Positions 1-11,306 of a DNA stretch of 64,000 bases are shown one piece after another. The DNA lies in the NCBI GenBank assembly GCA_019918135.1, contig WBZZ01003241.1:24220-88219 (forward strand), read 5' to 3'. Below the pieces are notes generated by a model. That model ran no database searches. It had not been told where the DNA came from and saw only the letters and a program-made list of their open reading frames with translations. Position numbers and translations under genes: made by a program. Within the stretch, counting starts at the first letter, position 1, and every line of letters starts with the position of its first letter. The DNA comes from Paulinella micropora (Eukaryota > Cercozoa > Imbricatea > Euglyphida > Paulinellidae).

Positions 1-796
1 CGGCCGACGACGCCCACAACTTCCGCGGGCTCTTGAGAAATTCCAGGTACTGCCACGCCTTGGCGCCCTGGCAGCGTTCCCGCGACCACTCCTGCTCACA
101 GTGCCGGCCGCTACGTTTCAGTAAGTCCGCCGGGGTCGGGGTCCAGCTCTGTTGGCACACGTGGCAGAAAAGCGACAGCGTGGCAACAGTTGGTGCGTCG
201 TTCCACTGCAGCGCGGGAGGCCATCCCACAGTCAAACGCGTCTTGTCCCTCTCCCGGCGCAGAGCGGCTTGCAGCTTGTTCTGGTCGCCGCCACACTGCT
301 CAACCACGCAACCCTTGAACGCGGTGATTGCCTGCCAGCGAGAATCGCCGCACAGGCTGCACGCGCCTTTGACCTCCCAGCCGTCGCTAGTCTGCCTGAT
401 GTTTCGGAAGTCGATTTGTGGCCAGCTGCCCAGCTGGCAACGCAGCAAAGACCAGCCCTGGCAGTGCTCTTTCGTACCTTGCGCCGCCAAGATTTCCTGC
501 AGGCTGTAAGAGAGCTGAGCGAGACAGATCAGGCACTTGAAGGTTGGGGTTGGTGACGGGAGACTTTCTATGATGCGCATCAACGAAGGTGCGAAGCGCG
601 GCTTGTCCTGTGGTCGAAGAATTGGCAACTTATGAGCGGTCAACGCTTGCACCATCTTGGCTTTTACCTGCTCTACCGACAGGACAGGTACCCACTGTTC
701 TGTTCTGCGCTGCTTCTTCTGGGGGGGCCGATCACGCAAACCGTGACCGGCCTCCGAGTTATAGCTTGCTTGGCCAAAGAAGTCGAGCAAGCTCAT
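1..796 (-). CDS. Cys-rich zinc-binding-like protein, 3' end outside window
   Basis: An open minus-strand frame runs from an ATG at 796-794 off the left edge, about 265 codons without a stop. The N-terminus (MSLLDFFG) resembles a PCNA-interacting box without its Gln, followed by a basic stretch (PQKKQRR). From about residue 80 there are repeated CxxC...HC units: CLIC near 520, ACSLCG near 375, CHVC near 170, each followed 15-25 residues later by HC and an aromatic or acidic segment. This suggests tandem zinc-binding modules. Plus-strand frames in the same interval lack this regularity. I do not recognise the family. It is divergent from the primase gene, with poly-G/poly-C spacer DNA between them. 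Role unknown; a DNA-associated function is only a guess from the PIP-like start. Confidence 0.55.
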   Translation of the reverse strand, partial: MSLLDFFGQASYNSEAGHGLRDRPPQKKQRRTEQWVPVLSVEQVKAKMVQALTAHKLPILRPQDKPRFAPSLMRIIESLPSPTPTFKCLICLAQLSYSLQEILAAQGTKEHCQGWSLLRCQLGSWPQIDFRNIRQTSDGWEVKGACSLCGDSRWQAITAFKGCVVEQCGGDQNKLQAALRRERDKTRLTVGWPPALQWNDAPTVATLSLFCHVCQQSWTPTPADLLKRSGRHCEQEWSRERCQGAKAWQYLEFLKSPRKLWASSA

Positions 797-1131
797 TTCG
801 AGAATGGACAAAACGACAACTTTCGCGACAAAAGGTTTGGATTTCTTGTGTGGTTTGTGCACTTCTTGTGCTGAATGCGTCTAGTCCAAAAGTCTTTTTT
901 TTCGGGGGGGGGGGGAGAATCGCGAGGGAAATGGTGAGACAGTCCCCCCACGGATGTTGGCGGGCGGGCTGCCTCACCATTTCCCATTTCCCCGGCACTT
1001 TCGTGTCACCATTCCCCCCCCCCCCCCCCCCTCCCCGCCATTCTCTCCCTTTCCTCTATTTTTCTTTTTCTTCTTCTCTCAAAAAACAAAAAAACCATAA
1101 AAAGTATTTTAAAACAAAATACCCGACTGTG
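797..1131. promoter_or_regulatory. Divergent intergenic spacer with homopolymers
   Basis: The gap between the Cys-rich gene and the primase gene holds a G run (about 905-915), a C run (about 1014-1031), pyrimidine tracts and an A/T-rich stretch just before the primase ATG. The same layout (G/C homopolymer, TC tract, A/T-rich leader, ATG) recurs before other island genes, so it probably contains both promoters. No defined factor-binding site can be named. Confidence 0.35.
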
Positions 1132-3142
1132 ATGCAAATGCAAACCCCGCACGAAATCCATTGGGCCGAGGGCCAAAGCGTGTATCTGCAGATCCAGATC
1201 CTGCTGGCCACGGGCAGCCGTCGTGTGCAGGAGCAAAAGCTTGCCCCCAACTTTACCCTCATGTCCGGAGGCCGGCTACATTTGACGGTGCCCGACCAGA
1301 AAAAAATGGCCGGCCTGTTACGCCGGCTGGCGCGCAACCCCTACGCGCCGGTGCTCAATCGAATCGCCCTGGTCCAGGTCATCCATAGTCCCTCGGCCCT
1401 CATAGTCGACCTCGACGCGCGGCAAACCCCGGAGCTCACGCCCAAGCGCTTTTTGGAATTCATGCAGCGCCTACTCGTCGTGCTGGCCCGCCTCGTGATC
1501 GTGCGTCTGGTCGCCGAGGGCAAGTCTACGGCTGAGGCCTGGCGCCTTTGCACTGCCCACGTGCTGCAGAGCCACGGCCGCGTGGAGAAGTGGCAGACCC
1601 TGCCCAACACAGCAGCGGGGATCCGCCGCCACCAGCTTCAGAAGTATGACAAACTTTCGTACCACCTCGTCTTCCCCGAGCTAATTCTCGGCTGGGCAGA
1701 CGCCGGCTGGCTCATGTGCGAGGCCAACGCTGAATTTGCGCGCCTCCATCCGTCCTTTGCACAAGACGTTGACCTGTCGACGGTGGTAGACCTCTCCATC
1801 TACAAGAAAGGAGGGGGCATGTGCCGCTATCCTTTCTGTGACAAGGCCGAACGCAAGCTCTGCGCCGATTGCTCCCTGGCTCCGATGTGCAATCAATCTC
1901 TTTGTACCTTTGGCAGGCGATGCCATGTTCCAGTCTTTGCACAGCGCCCCTTGCTGCCCTACGGACGCTACGAACTACATTTACCCAGTGTAAGCTCTAG
2001 CCATTCTTCAAGCTCTAGCGACGGCACAGACGACCGTCTTTCTTTTAGTGACCCTTCACTTGAATGTATCAAGGCAAGTCTCAGTTGCCAATCTGCCGAC
2101 AAAATGACAGATAACGAGATTGACGAATTTGTTTTCCAAGCCAGTGTCGGCTTTTCAGAAAAAGCCACGCAAACAGGGGCTGCTTGGCAGGATCCAGGGG
2201 CTCCGGCGCGCTTTGAATCCAGGGGCCCTGGTGCCAGGGGACGTGCAGTTTCCCGCGTAAAGTGTAGGAGGCTTGTCACTTCGAGGACCACTGCGCTTGA
2301 AAAGGAAAAAGCTGTCATCTCTGATGCCCTCCTGCCCCAAGGCGGAGAGCCCGCTGCTCTTTCCACACACCTTCCCGGGGACGAAGGTTTTGCTATCACT
2401 TGCACTTCCTTGATCGAAGAAGGAAAATCTGCTGAAGATCACGGCACCCAGCCTGAAAACACAAGTGTTGCTAGTACCCCCCGCGCTCTCCCGACTGAGG
2501 CTGAGGTTTCCTCTGTGTCTCTGCCACTCGCTGTCGTGCCTGACAAAAATACAGAGGTCGTCGAGCACTCTTGTGGGGTAGTAGGGCCCCTACCTTGGGG
2601 TTACGAGCTTACCGGGAAGGTCCGCCGTGCACACTTGGCAAGCCCCATGCCAGTTGGAACATCTACTCTTACCTTAGGAGAGAGCGGCCGCTACACCGAC
2701 GCACAGATGGAGGCCTTTTTATTAGCGCACACAGTACCTGGGCACAGGGGTGCGTTTAAAAAAAACGGTTTGGAGGCGTGATGGGTACCTGTTGGGCTAC
2801 ACTGCCACAAACACCGCCATCTGCCCCTTCCGGCACGCGGCAACGGGCCATCCCTGGCGACACTCAAGAAAATGCTTGCTCGTGACATTGAGCCAAACTG
2901 AGTTAGTTATCGCCTGCGTTAGCAGACATTATGCGCAGCACATGTCCAAGGCCTGTTTCCTGTTGCCCGAGGCGACGCGCTACAAGCTCTGTCTTGCGCA
3001 GCCCTGCTCTGTGTCCTTACCCTTTCCCTTAGTCTCGACCGTCGAACCAGGCTCCCTGTCCAAAGAAATACTCTTGAATACAAAAAATCAAAATATTAAC
3101 GCGGAAAAGAAGCAGGACAATCAAGGTATACGCACAGCTTGA
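1132..3142 (+). CDS. Archaeo-eukaryotic primase (AEP/PrimPol, UL52-like), frame break near 2760
   Basis: The catalytic signature of the AEP superfamily is complete and in order: hDhD (IVDLDAR, D93 and D95), SxH (KLSYHLVFP, S176 and H178) and hD (VVDLSIY, D220). It is followed by the basic GGGMCRYPFCDK segment typical of viral and PrimPol-type enzymes. Counting is from the ATG at 1132; the frame is open further upstream, but that part is homopolymer spacer. Around residues 230-280 lies a Cys cluster. Near 2757-2766 an A8 run breaks the frame; the next frame (to 3142) carries a C/H-rich segment (CPFRH...GHPWRH...C) like the C-terminal zinc motif of herpes UL52 and related primases. Such enzymes make primers for DNA replication. 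The long Ser/Glu-rich linker (about residues 285-520) is unusual. A cellular PrimPol is the alternative, but this arrangement looks more viral. Confidence 0.7.
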
Positions 3143-3233
3143 GCCATGCTTGATTGTTTGTATTCAAGGATCAATATCGCTTACACAAACCGTGCGTTTT
3201 TTTCTTTGACTTTGCGCCCTACCGTCTTTTACC

Positions 3234-3804
3234 ATGTCTTGCTTGTTTTCTTTGTGTATGTGTGCAGATGATTGTAAGGAAGCACGGGAGCCTTTGATAT
3301 GCGCGCTAGATGAGCAGGACTTGGCCTTGGCGAATTCTAATGAGACGCTGCGGAGACTGCAAGACAAGCTAAAAGCGATTGCGGCCAAGGCCAAAAATCC
3401 GCGCCTTCAGGGGCTGCGCCCTATTTATTTGGGTACAGTAGTGCCGCTTGCCAACGAAAGACGCTCTACATACAATATTCACTTACAGAAAGGGCATGAT
3501 GCTGCCCGAAAAAATGAGCAATCTGTCTTGGCTCCCAACGGTCGCAGCGCTTTGTAGTTTTCTGGAAGAAGATCCACCAGATTCCGAGTCGTTTTATTTC
3601 GCTCGAAAAAGGTACTTTAACACGCAGACGGAACAGAGAACCAGTCTCCAGATAGAGGACGTCAATACGTTCATGGGGACCATCGTCCGCACGGCAACAG
3701 CTAGGCTAACTGAGTCGGGAGACTGTGTGCCCGAGGTCAGTAGAACGAAAAAACAACCGAACAACGAAGCTGTTCCACGGCCCAACTCGTCCGCCTTTGA
3801 GTGA
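3234..3804 (+). CDS. Hypothetical protein, two overlapping frames
   Basis: An ATG in good context (ACCATGT, 3234) opens a frame with a helical, charged segment (about residues 25-55: LALANSNETLRRLQDKLKAI). A change of frame around 3440-3470 leads into a second stretch (LSWLPTVAALCSFLEED ... EDVNTFMGTIV) ending at 3804. The two parts most likely form one protein of about 190 residues, joined by a short intron or a single-base error. An AATAAA-type signal follows at about 3863. No family recognised. Confidence 0.4.
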
Positions 3805-4097
3805 TTAATACGTATTTTTTTCTGTCGCCGGCACATTCTGTCAATGAGTGTGTTTGCATCATCAATAAATTTTGTTGCAAATAGAAAAAAAATTGTCTCT
3901 CTTTAATTAGCTATAATCTGCTCGTTGGGCTTTTTGGTGATCGCAACTCTATCGCTTTGATCCCACATGCCAATTAAAACAATCAAGCAAACTAAGAAAA
4001 AAAGAATGAGCAACAATAAACCAAACCGTTTTTTAGTTTAGAGCCATGCTCGGCTCCCTTTCCGTGCCAGCTTAGGCTGACCGTACACATCGTCTAG
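3805..4097. other. Convergent 3' intergenic region
   Basis: A/T-rich gap between two converging genes. It contains TCAATAAATTT near 3862, a plausible polyadenylation signal for the plus-strand gene. No further coding potential seen. Confidence 0.4.
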
Positions 4098-5551
4098 TTA
4101 CAAGCGACAGGTGTTTTCGTTAGCCACGTGCAAGGAGAGTTTTTTTGCAGTGCGCCGCTTCTCTTTTCGCTGCTTTTGTTGTCTCTGTATTTTCGTAGGA
4201 TACAGTTCGTCGGTGATAAGGCGTGCTAAGTTTTTAGGATACACCTCTTTTACTTTTGCCAATACATCCTGAGACCTGAAACACGAGCCGCAAAGCTTTT
4301 TGACCTCGGGAAGCTGGCGCAAGATCGTGGTGACCCCGTTCTTGAAACCGATGCAGTCGGCGTAGTGCAGCAAAGGCTCTGCCGCAGACAAGAAATAATC
4401 TCTAGATAAGAAGGCTAAGCTCCGATCCCTTTCGATGCGGGTCGCATGCCGAAACCGAAAATACTCCCAGACATACTCCCAGGCCAAGCATGAGTCGAAT
4501 TGAGAATGGCGCAAGTAATCCTGGAGGTCCATGGTGACAAGTGACAAGACATACGCTTTGTACAGGAAGACTATCTCCATCTCCTTTCCTTCCAAGTTGT
4601 AGTCTGTGGGCAGGGCGTCCGGATATATGCCTAGTTCGTGGAATTCAAAGTAATCAATCCACGCGTTGCTTGCACCGTCGTCAACACCGTCTTCGCCGTC
4701 AAGGCGCTTGTCAAAAATTTGTTTCTTCATCTCCTTTATTGCGGTTTTCTCAAAGGTGCTCTCCAAGACATCGGTTACACGATGACCCCAGTAGTCGTCG
4801 AGCAGCCTGTCCGTCGTTTGGTTGCAGAGTTGCCTCCCGATGACGCCGCTGTCATTAACCCGCAGCAAGTTGAAATTGGCGTCGGATGGTCCGATAGGAC
4901 CGATTTGCCTTCCATGAATTCTCGCAAGCCCGCACGGCCCTGATCGCCACTTTCGGCTCTGCGGATCGACTCGTCGTCAAGCTTGGTGTTCGCGTTTTGT
5001 TGCACGTAACCAACAAGCTGTGCCAGAGGCCAGAACAATTGGAGCAGGTAATCCTCGCTGGGAGGCGCGGATGTCTTGGCTTCATTGGGCCGCAATTTGT
5101 ACAGCTCGTCTCTTAGGTCTTTCAAGCATTCATTGACTGAACGTTCCAAGCATTGTTTGGCTTCAGTCTCCATGCATCTTTGCAGGTAATCTTCCAGCGT
5201 GGCTATGCAAGTTAGCAGCTCCGGATCATAAAGTCCGATCAGATGTGCTCGCGCTAGCGAGCAGGCTTTTCGGCAAATATACACAAGGTGCGGATCTTGT
5301 GTGTTTGAATCCCACAGCGTCTGCCCCAACTTCTTTCCGAGCTCCTGCCCTAGCTTGTACATAACTTGTCGGATGCCTTGGCGCACGAAATACTCTTGCA
5401 CGCGTGGTTTTAGCTGGAGTGGGCTTGTCTGAGAAATGGCATTTTGTATGACTATAAAGGCAGCGACTGGAGGTAATTTCTTCTCATCCAGACGCAAGGG
5501 ACATTCTTTTACCTCTTTTATACAGTCATGCAGGGCCTGTATTACGGTCAT
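4098..5551 (-). CDS. Hypothetical helical protein with one frame break
   Basis: Two minus-strand frames, 5551-4775 and 4868-4098, abut and together give about 480 residues. The first is open from its ATG to about 4900. The second has an in-frame approach (DANFNLLRVNDS) starting about 30 bases upstream of its first ATG, so a single gene with a shift near 4890-4930 is likely. The protein is predicted mainly helical and charged and ends in a basic tail (QRQQKQRKEKRRTAKK) that could act as a nuclear localisation signal. Cys residues are scattered without a zinc pattern. I recognise no domain. The break is not at a homopolymer, so a tiny intron or true mutation is possible. Confidence 0.5.
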
Positions 5552-5924
5552 ACACTCCTTTTTTTTTCTGCGTCAACTTTCCACAGCCTCTTTTTTAAAA
5601 AGTATTGTTTATTTCTCTGTTGTAGTCAGTTTGAAAAAATGTTACACGACGAAAAACAGAAAGTACATATATTTTGGTGCTCGCCTCGCACCCCTCCCCT
5701 GCTTTTTCTCTCCATCTCCCGCCCCCCTCCTTCCTCTCTCTATCTCTCTCTCTTCTTTTTCGTCTCCTATCCCTTCCGCTCCCCGTTAAAAAAACCAAAA
5801 ATTTAAATAAAGCAATGGTTGTTTAATTACAAAAAAATTGGGGGGACAACGTAGCCAGCCTTTCTTTCCTTAGTTTGATCTTCCCCCCCCCCCCCCCGCT
5901 CCACACCCTTTCCCCTCTCTCCCT
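5552..5924. other. Low-complexity spacer
   Basis: Pyrimidine-rich tract (5690-5780), A/T-rich leader and a C run (about 5883-5897). This is the spacer type seen between island genes. No coding region supported. Confidence 0.4.
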
Positions 5925-7124
5925 CTATTCGTCTTCATTCGAATCCTCCTCCTCCTCTGTATCCCCACCGTCGCCGCAGAGGCAGGACTCCAGGAGCGGG
6001 CCGTTATCAAAGTCGTAATGAGACGAATCTCGCCGCAGTGCTTTTGTAGTATTGAAAACCACCAAAATCTGATTCGGCCCTTAAACTTTGAAGCATTCTC
6101 TTTGATTCCTTGGCAATTATATCACACCCCGCAAACGCAGTCACGATGTCTAAGCTCAGCTGCTTCAGCTGCTCGAGGCTCTGGGCCTCCTGAATTTCTT
6201 TGGACAGCTCCTCGAACTTGGCTTCGCCGGTAATAAGAGCTTTGTAGGCCTTGCGGTGCTTTTCGCGGAGGATAACCTTTTGAGTTTTTTCCAGCGATTC
6301 TAGCGTGTGCGTCGGGCATTTCGTCTGCTCGGCGCCTTGCTCCGCGGGGCTGGTGGGGGCGCCGTTGTCGGATCGTCCGACTCCTCTTCCTCGTCCGACT
6401 CCTCCTCCTCGTCCGCTTCCTCCTCGTCGACACCGTCGCTGGACCAGCTGCTGAGGAAACTCAAGGACTGGAGTTTCTCACCACCGTGACGAAAGGGGCT
6501 GGTCACCTTTTCGTCGAAGGTAACGAAAGCCCATTCCAGCAGTTCGTCGCAGCCTTGAATTATTTTGTCAAGCCAGGCCAGCAGCTCCTTGGCCAGGCGG
6601 AAGGATGTGCGGTTCTCGTAGCTGAGTTTCGTTTCTTCCGCCTCTAGCTTAAACAGCAGGCCAGCGTCGGTCAATTGGCACAGTTTCTCTGTATCTTTGA
6701 GCAGCTCGAGGACGCGCCCAAGCGCTGCGCGATCTTGGATAGAAGCTGCGGCAGTTGGCTTTGTTAGCGCCCTTTTCTTGAGGCCTTTCAGATAGTCATG
6801 CAAGGCCTTGTCATCGTACTGTCCGGATTCGAAGCCAACAACAGCACACTCGATCTTATTGTTGAGACTGTCTGAGCGTTGGGGCAGGTGCAGGGCTAGG
6901 GCTTGAGTAAGCTGTCTCCGGAGGAATTACTGATAGATGCGATAGAGTAGTTGCTCGAAGACTTCGATACGCTTTCGGGGTTGTTCTTCTTTAAGGCATT
7001 TGTTCATAAGTTCCACCCAGTCCAGAGCTTCCGTGGGGGCAGAGGCACAGTGCTTCTTTGGTGATGGTCTGGCCTTGGATGGCTTTGTACGCTTGGCGGT
7101 CTTGGAGCTCACGGAGGTAGACAT
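5925..7124 (-). pseudogene. Coiled-coil/acidic protein gene with stop and frame breaks
   Basis: Starts at ATG 7124 (MSTSVSSKTAKRTKPSK, a basic Lys/Pro-rich head). The frame has an in-frame TAA at 6927-6929 after LLYRIYQ but continues in the same frame to 6300 through helical sequence (LALHLPQRSDSLNNKIEC ... LAKELLAWLDKIIQGCDELL) and an acidic Glu/Asp block (about 6440-6370). A shift near 6335, at a GGGG run, leads to another coiled-coil stretch (KHRKAYKALITGEAKFEELS). A further shift near 6010 gives an acidic C-terminus (GDTEEEEDSNEDE) ending at 5925. The continuity of protein-like sequence across breaks indicates one gene of about 390 residues, decayed or with base errors. Function unknown. 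Confidence 0.45.
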
Positions 7125-7188
7125 GACTAGAAATAACGGGGCAGAAGACAAACAAGCTTCTGCTGTAGAATTGTATGATCAATCGCGT

Positions 7189-7190
<2 letters not shown>

Positions 7191-7226
<36 letters not shown>
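7191..7226. repeat. Poly-A tract
   Basis: About 36 consecutive A residues upstream of the 5925-7124 gene. No coding significance. Confidence 0.9.
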
Positions 7227-7228
<2 letters not shown>

Positions 7229-7438
7229 AAGGAAACAAAGAATTTTTTTACAAGAAAAAAAGAAGCAGGTGGAAAGCGCGGAAGAGGGGTGTGGAGAAGG
7301 GGAGTTGGGGAAGGTAAGGGATGCAAAAGCAGGCAAATATCAGTACGTGGAACGAAAGGTTTGTGCACACGGCTTGCATCGTCTTCAGCTTGTGTGTTGG
7401 TGTGCAAGGTTATAAGCAAACGGTCCATTCCGCAGAGT

Positions 7439-9130
7439 AAGGTTTGTGTGTGTATATGTGTGTGTATGTGTGTGTGTATATATATGAGTGTGTGTGAGTG
7501 CATGTGTGTGAGTGTATATGTGTGTGTGTGAGTGTGTGAGTGTGTGAGTGTGTATATGTGTGTGTGTGTGTGTGAGTGTGTGTGTGTGTATATATGTGTG
7601 TGTGTGAGTGTATGAGTGTGTATATGTGTGTGTGAGTGTATATGTGTGTGTGTGAGTGTGAGTGAGTGTGTGTGGGTGTGGATGTGTGTGTGCGGTTGTA
7701 CGGTTTTTGCACGATTTGATTGTGTGTGTGTGTGTGCATGTGTGCGGTTATACCGTTTTTGGCAGATTTTGGTTGGTTGTGGGTGGTTTTAGAAAAGGGT
7801 TGGTTGTGTGTGTGTGAAATGGTACCATCGAAGAGTTTGGTTTTGTTGTGTGTGTGTGTGCTTGTGTGAAGTTTTAGACGGTTTTAGGCAAATGGTCGAT
7901 TACGTAGGCCAGAGCTTGAGTGTGTGCGTGTGTGTGTGTGTGCAACTATGCAGGTTTGAGGCAAAATGCACGATTGTATTTTTTGCAGTTTGTACGCCAA
8001 TCCTGACTTGTCGCGTAAGTGGAAGGGGGGCCTGCTTGCGCTACGTGCTCACAATGTTGCAACTCTCAATAGGTTTTTTTGAAGCACAATGTTGTTTCGG
8101 TTTTTTTCCCACGCCAAAATGCGTGCTCGATATCGTGGCCCCCCTCCCCCTCTCTTCACCACCATTTTGCTTTCCTCCTTTTTTATTCACTCTTGCTTTA
8201 TTATACATATACGATTGAAATCTACGCTTGCTTGCGTGTGTGTGTACAGATTGGATTGTTTGTGTGTACAGAATTGACCGTGTGTGCGTACAGATTGGGT
8301 TGTTTGTGTGTACAGCATTGACCGTGTGTGTGTACAGATTGGATTGTTTGTGTGTACAGAATTGACCGTGTGTGTGTGTACAGATTGGATTGTTTGTGTG
8401 CACAGAATTGACCGTGTGTGTGTACAGATTGGATTGTTTGTGTGCACAGAATTGACCGTGTGTGTGTACAGATTGGATTGTTTGTGTGTACAGAATTGAC
8501 CGTGTGTGTGTACAGAATTGACCGTGTGTGTGTACAGATTTGACCGTGTGTGTGTGTGTGTGTGTACAGATTGGGTTGTTTGTGTTCACAGAATTGACCG
8601 TGTGTGTGTACAGATTGGGTTGTTTGCGTGTACAGAATTGACAGTGTGTGTGTACAGATTTGACCGTGTGTGTGCACAGAATTGACAGTGTGTGTGTGTA
8701 CAGAATCGACCGTGCGTGTGTGTATGTGCGTGTGTTTGTACATTCTGATTGTACGTCTGTACACAATGATTGTGCGTGTAGAGCTCGAGCCTCCCTCCCC
8801 ACTCCCCCCCCCCGCCCCAATTGTATGTACGCAATGTGTATATATGTGTTGTCAAAGTTTTGTACTTCTGCATGTGAGCTAATTATATGTGTCTAATTCG
8901 ATTGCATGTGTGCGAGTGTTTGATTCTACGTGTGTACATTTCGATTGTACTTGTGTACAATCTGGTTTTCGTGTCTGTAAAAAGAAGATTTGATTGCATA
9001 GGCAAACATATACGTGCAAACGAATGAATGTGTTTCTGTACACCAAACATTTGATTTGTGCAATGTGTACAAGTCGATTGTGTCTATGTACGATTTCTTT
9101 GATTATCTGTGTGCACACGGTTGAGTTCCG
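7439..9130. repeat. TG-rich satellite block with imperfect minisatellite
   Basis: From 7439 to 7740 the DNA is nearly pure (TG)n with TA, GA and CA interruptions. From 7741 to 8220 TG runs continue, mixed with unique sequence. From about 8221 to 8725 there is an imperfect minisatellite in which ACAGATTGGATTGTTTG and ACAGAATTGACCG modules alternate, joined by (TG)n. Diverged TG-rich DNA with GTGTACA motifs continues to about 9130. Long open frames here are by-products of the dinucleotide repeat. No gene is supported in this block. Confidence 0.9.
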
Positions 9131-9249
9131 CACGCCAAACACACATTGTGCACTTACATGTCCCACCCCCCGCCTCCAAAATACGCTTGACCTTTTTCCT
9201 TCTTTCTCACATTTTTTGTGTGCTGTGTACTATCTTTTTTTTTTGTTTC

Positions 9250-11306
9250 ATGCAAGAGCCAGCCCCCAAGAAACAGAAGGTAGACGACACCAAAGCCAAA
9301 TCGAAACATTATCGCAGCCTGATAATAGAGCAGCTAAAGCTCAAATTACAAAAGGCCAAGTCCGAAGCAGAAAGTCAGACTGTGACTGCAGAACGAGCTC
9401 AGGAGACGTTCGATGCCAAGAACAAGACCAAGGCAGAACTAGCTAGCAAACTTGAGCTTTACGAAGTTGAACAGAGACAAATGGAAGTAAAGATTACCGG
9501 CTGTCAGCACAGGCTCGAGCAGTACCAGCAAAGTCAGCGCGACCTAGCAGAGAAGCAGACTGAAGCCAAGGGTCATCTGTCCAATCTTAACAAGAGCACC
9601 TCTAGGGCCGAAAAATACCTGGCCAAAGCACAAGCCAAGCTCAAGGAAAAGGCAAAGATAGTCAAGCAACTTGAGGACGAGCTGCAGGAGGTACGGAGTG
9701 CGCCGTCTTTGCTGGATGTCCTTGTGCCCAAAGACCAAGCCGCCTGAAGCTTTTCAAACTGACGAGTGCGCCGTCTCAAGCATCCGAAGCCTCCCCGAGC
9801 CGCCCCGTTCTGCCTGCACACCTTACCGTGACTTGCGCAATTTGCTGCGATGAAGGGGTGGCTGGCTACACCTGCCCTGCCGAAGCCTGCGTACCCAAAG
9901 TTCCAGCCTGTGTAGACTGCATGCGCCAGAAAATCTGCATATGGGAAAGGGAGGGCCCCGCGCATCTTTTCAATAGGAGTCAGGGCCTGCCGGCATGCGT
10001 AAGCTGTGCAACCCCGTGCTGCCTCAACGATCGTGCAATACTGCAAGCCTACGAACCACAGGCAGAAGCGAACTGTCCGTCTTTTCGGGCCCTAGCGCTT
10101 GCCTTTGTTGAAAGGCGGGCGGGAGGCTTTGCTGCGAGAAGAGCAAGCCAGGGCGCCTGCCCTAGCGGCCAAGATTCTTGATCGCGCCAACACATTTCGC
10201 TGCCCTTGCACCATTGGAGGCATTGCCTGCAACGCCAGCTACATCAACAACTACCTGAAGAAAACTGGAGAAGTGGTGGATGGCGAGGAACGATATGTCA
10301 GCGACACGAACTGCTTGGTGGTGAAGTGTGAGGTATGCACGGGCCAGTTCTGTGCTCTTTGCGGCTACGCCCCCACCGAGATCGGCCTCCGAGCACCAGG
10401 CAAATTGGGGGGGGGGGGAAGGGAAGTGTCGCACTGCCCCACCCCCCCCCCCCCCCCCGCTGCAACCCAGTGCAGGAGGCGGGGTCGCAATGTCCTTGCA
10501 AACCACATAAAAACACAAACGGATGTGGACGCGGTTGGACAAATTCCTGGCGGCAAATGAAGAGGAGGCGGACGTTCTCGAGAGACTAAACAAACTTCCG
10601 ACTGACGGCCAATGTTCTTTTGACGCCGGCCCTCACGTCTACCAGCTGGCACTGCCCGACGGGCGCTGGCTGCCGGCTGCCGCTGCCGGGCAGCGTGTCG
10701 TCACTGTACGGCTCCTTCTTCCCGCCCTTCCCCCAGGCCGCTGCTCTGCGCAGCGTAGCCTCGCGCCGCGGGTGCAGCACTGAGGAGATCGCCAAAGAGT
10801 GGGACGCGGCCCGAGACGACGGCACTCGCTTTCATGCCTACGTCGAGTACTGTCCTTTTCTGCTTTTTTTGACTGTGCTTTGGAACTCTAAAATAGGAAG
10901 CTCGCTTGTTTTTTTTTTTTTTTTTTGTAGGTACTTCTACAACAGCGTTGAGCCAGCTGTACCCGAGCTGGCGCCGGAGCGACTGGAGCCCGAATTTGTG
11001 TTCTTCTGGCGCTTTCATCACCAAATTGTCTTGGCGCGCGTCTGGATCCCCTGGCGCACTGAGCTGCTACTCTTTTCGCGCAAACACTTACTCGCGGGAT
11101 CGTGCGACATGTTGTTTGTCTGCCCAAAGACGGGTGCGCTCTACTTGTGTCATTGGAAACGTTCACGCAAGATACGAAGGCAACCGTTCCGGCGCGGGGA
11201 GACGGGCCTCAGGGTCTGCGCGGATCTTCCCAATGCCAATTTCCCTAAGTATGCGATGCAAAATCAAAGTGCAGGTGCGGCCAGGGGCTTTGCCGCTAAA
11301 CCCTAA
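9250..11306 (+). CDS. Coiled-coil plus RING/IBR-like zinc protein (possible RBR-type E3), introns present
   Basis: ATG 9250 begins with a basic head (PAPKKQKVDD, NLS-like) and about 150 residues of strong coiled coil. A 59-nt intron at 9691-9749 (GTACGG..GAAG) puts the coil in frame with a Cys-rich segment from about 9830 (TCAICCDEG ... CPAEAC ... ACVDCMR ... CVSCATPCC), which looks like a RING. After a frame shift near 10105 (a GGCGGGCGGG stretch) comes an IBR-like region (FRCPCTIGGIACNA ... VKCEVCTGQFCALCGY). The frame is unclear across the G and C runs at 10410-10460. The tail at 10620-11306 contains a second intron (10847-10930, GTACTG..TTTTTGTAG). If functional it would transfer ubiquitin. 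The exact C-terminal exon structure is uncertain. Confidence 0.55.
10847..10930 (+). other. Probable spliceosomal intron, 84 nt
   Basis: Begins GTACTG and ends in a long T tract followed by GTAG. Removal joins HAYVE to YFYNSVEP in frame. Its length is a multiple of three, so retention would not break the frame. Confidence 0.5.

Noticed and set aside
33..556. Two overlapping plus-strand frames at the left edge
   Set aside because: Their Cys content mirrors the minus-strand frame, which has regular CxxC spacing and no stop. The plus frames look like shadows.
589..1131. Extension of the primase frame upstream to 589
   Set aside because: The upstream part reads through poly-G and poly-C spacer and antisense to the Cys-rich gene. 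ATG 1132 follows the A/T-rich leader and precedes conserved sequence.
7410..7739. THTHTHT-type open frame
   Set aside because: Direct product of a dinucleotide repeat; not protein-like.
8041..8820. Long His/Thr-rich minus-strand open frames (CTHTVNSVHT repeats)
   Set aside because: They are translations of the (TG)n minisatellite, open in several frames at once, with no start context or domain.
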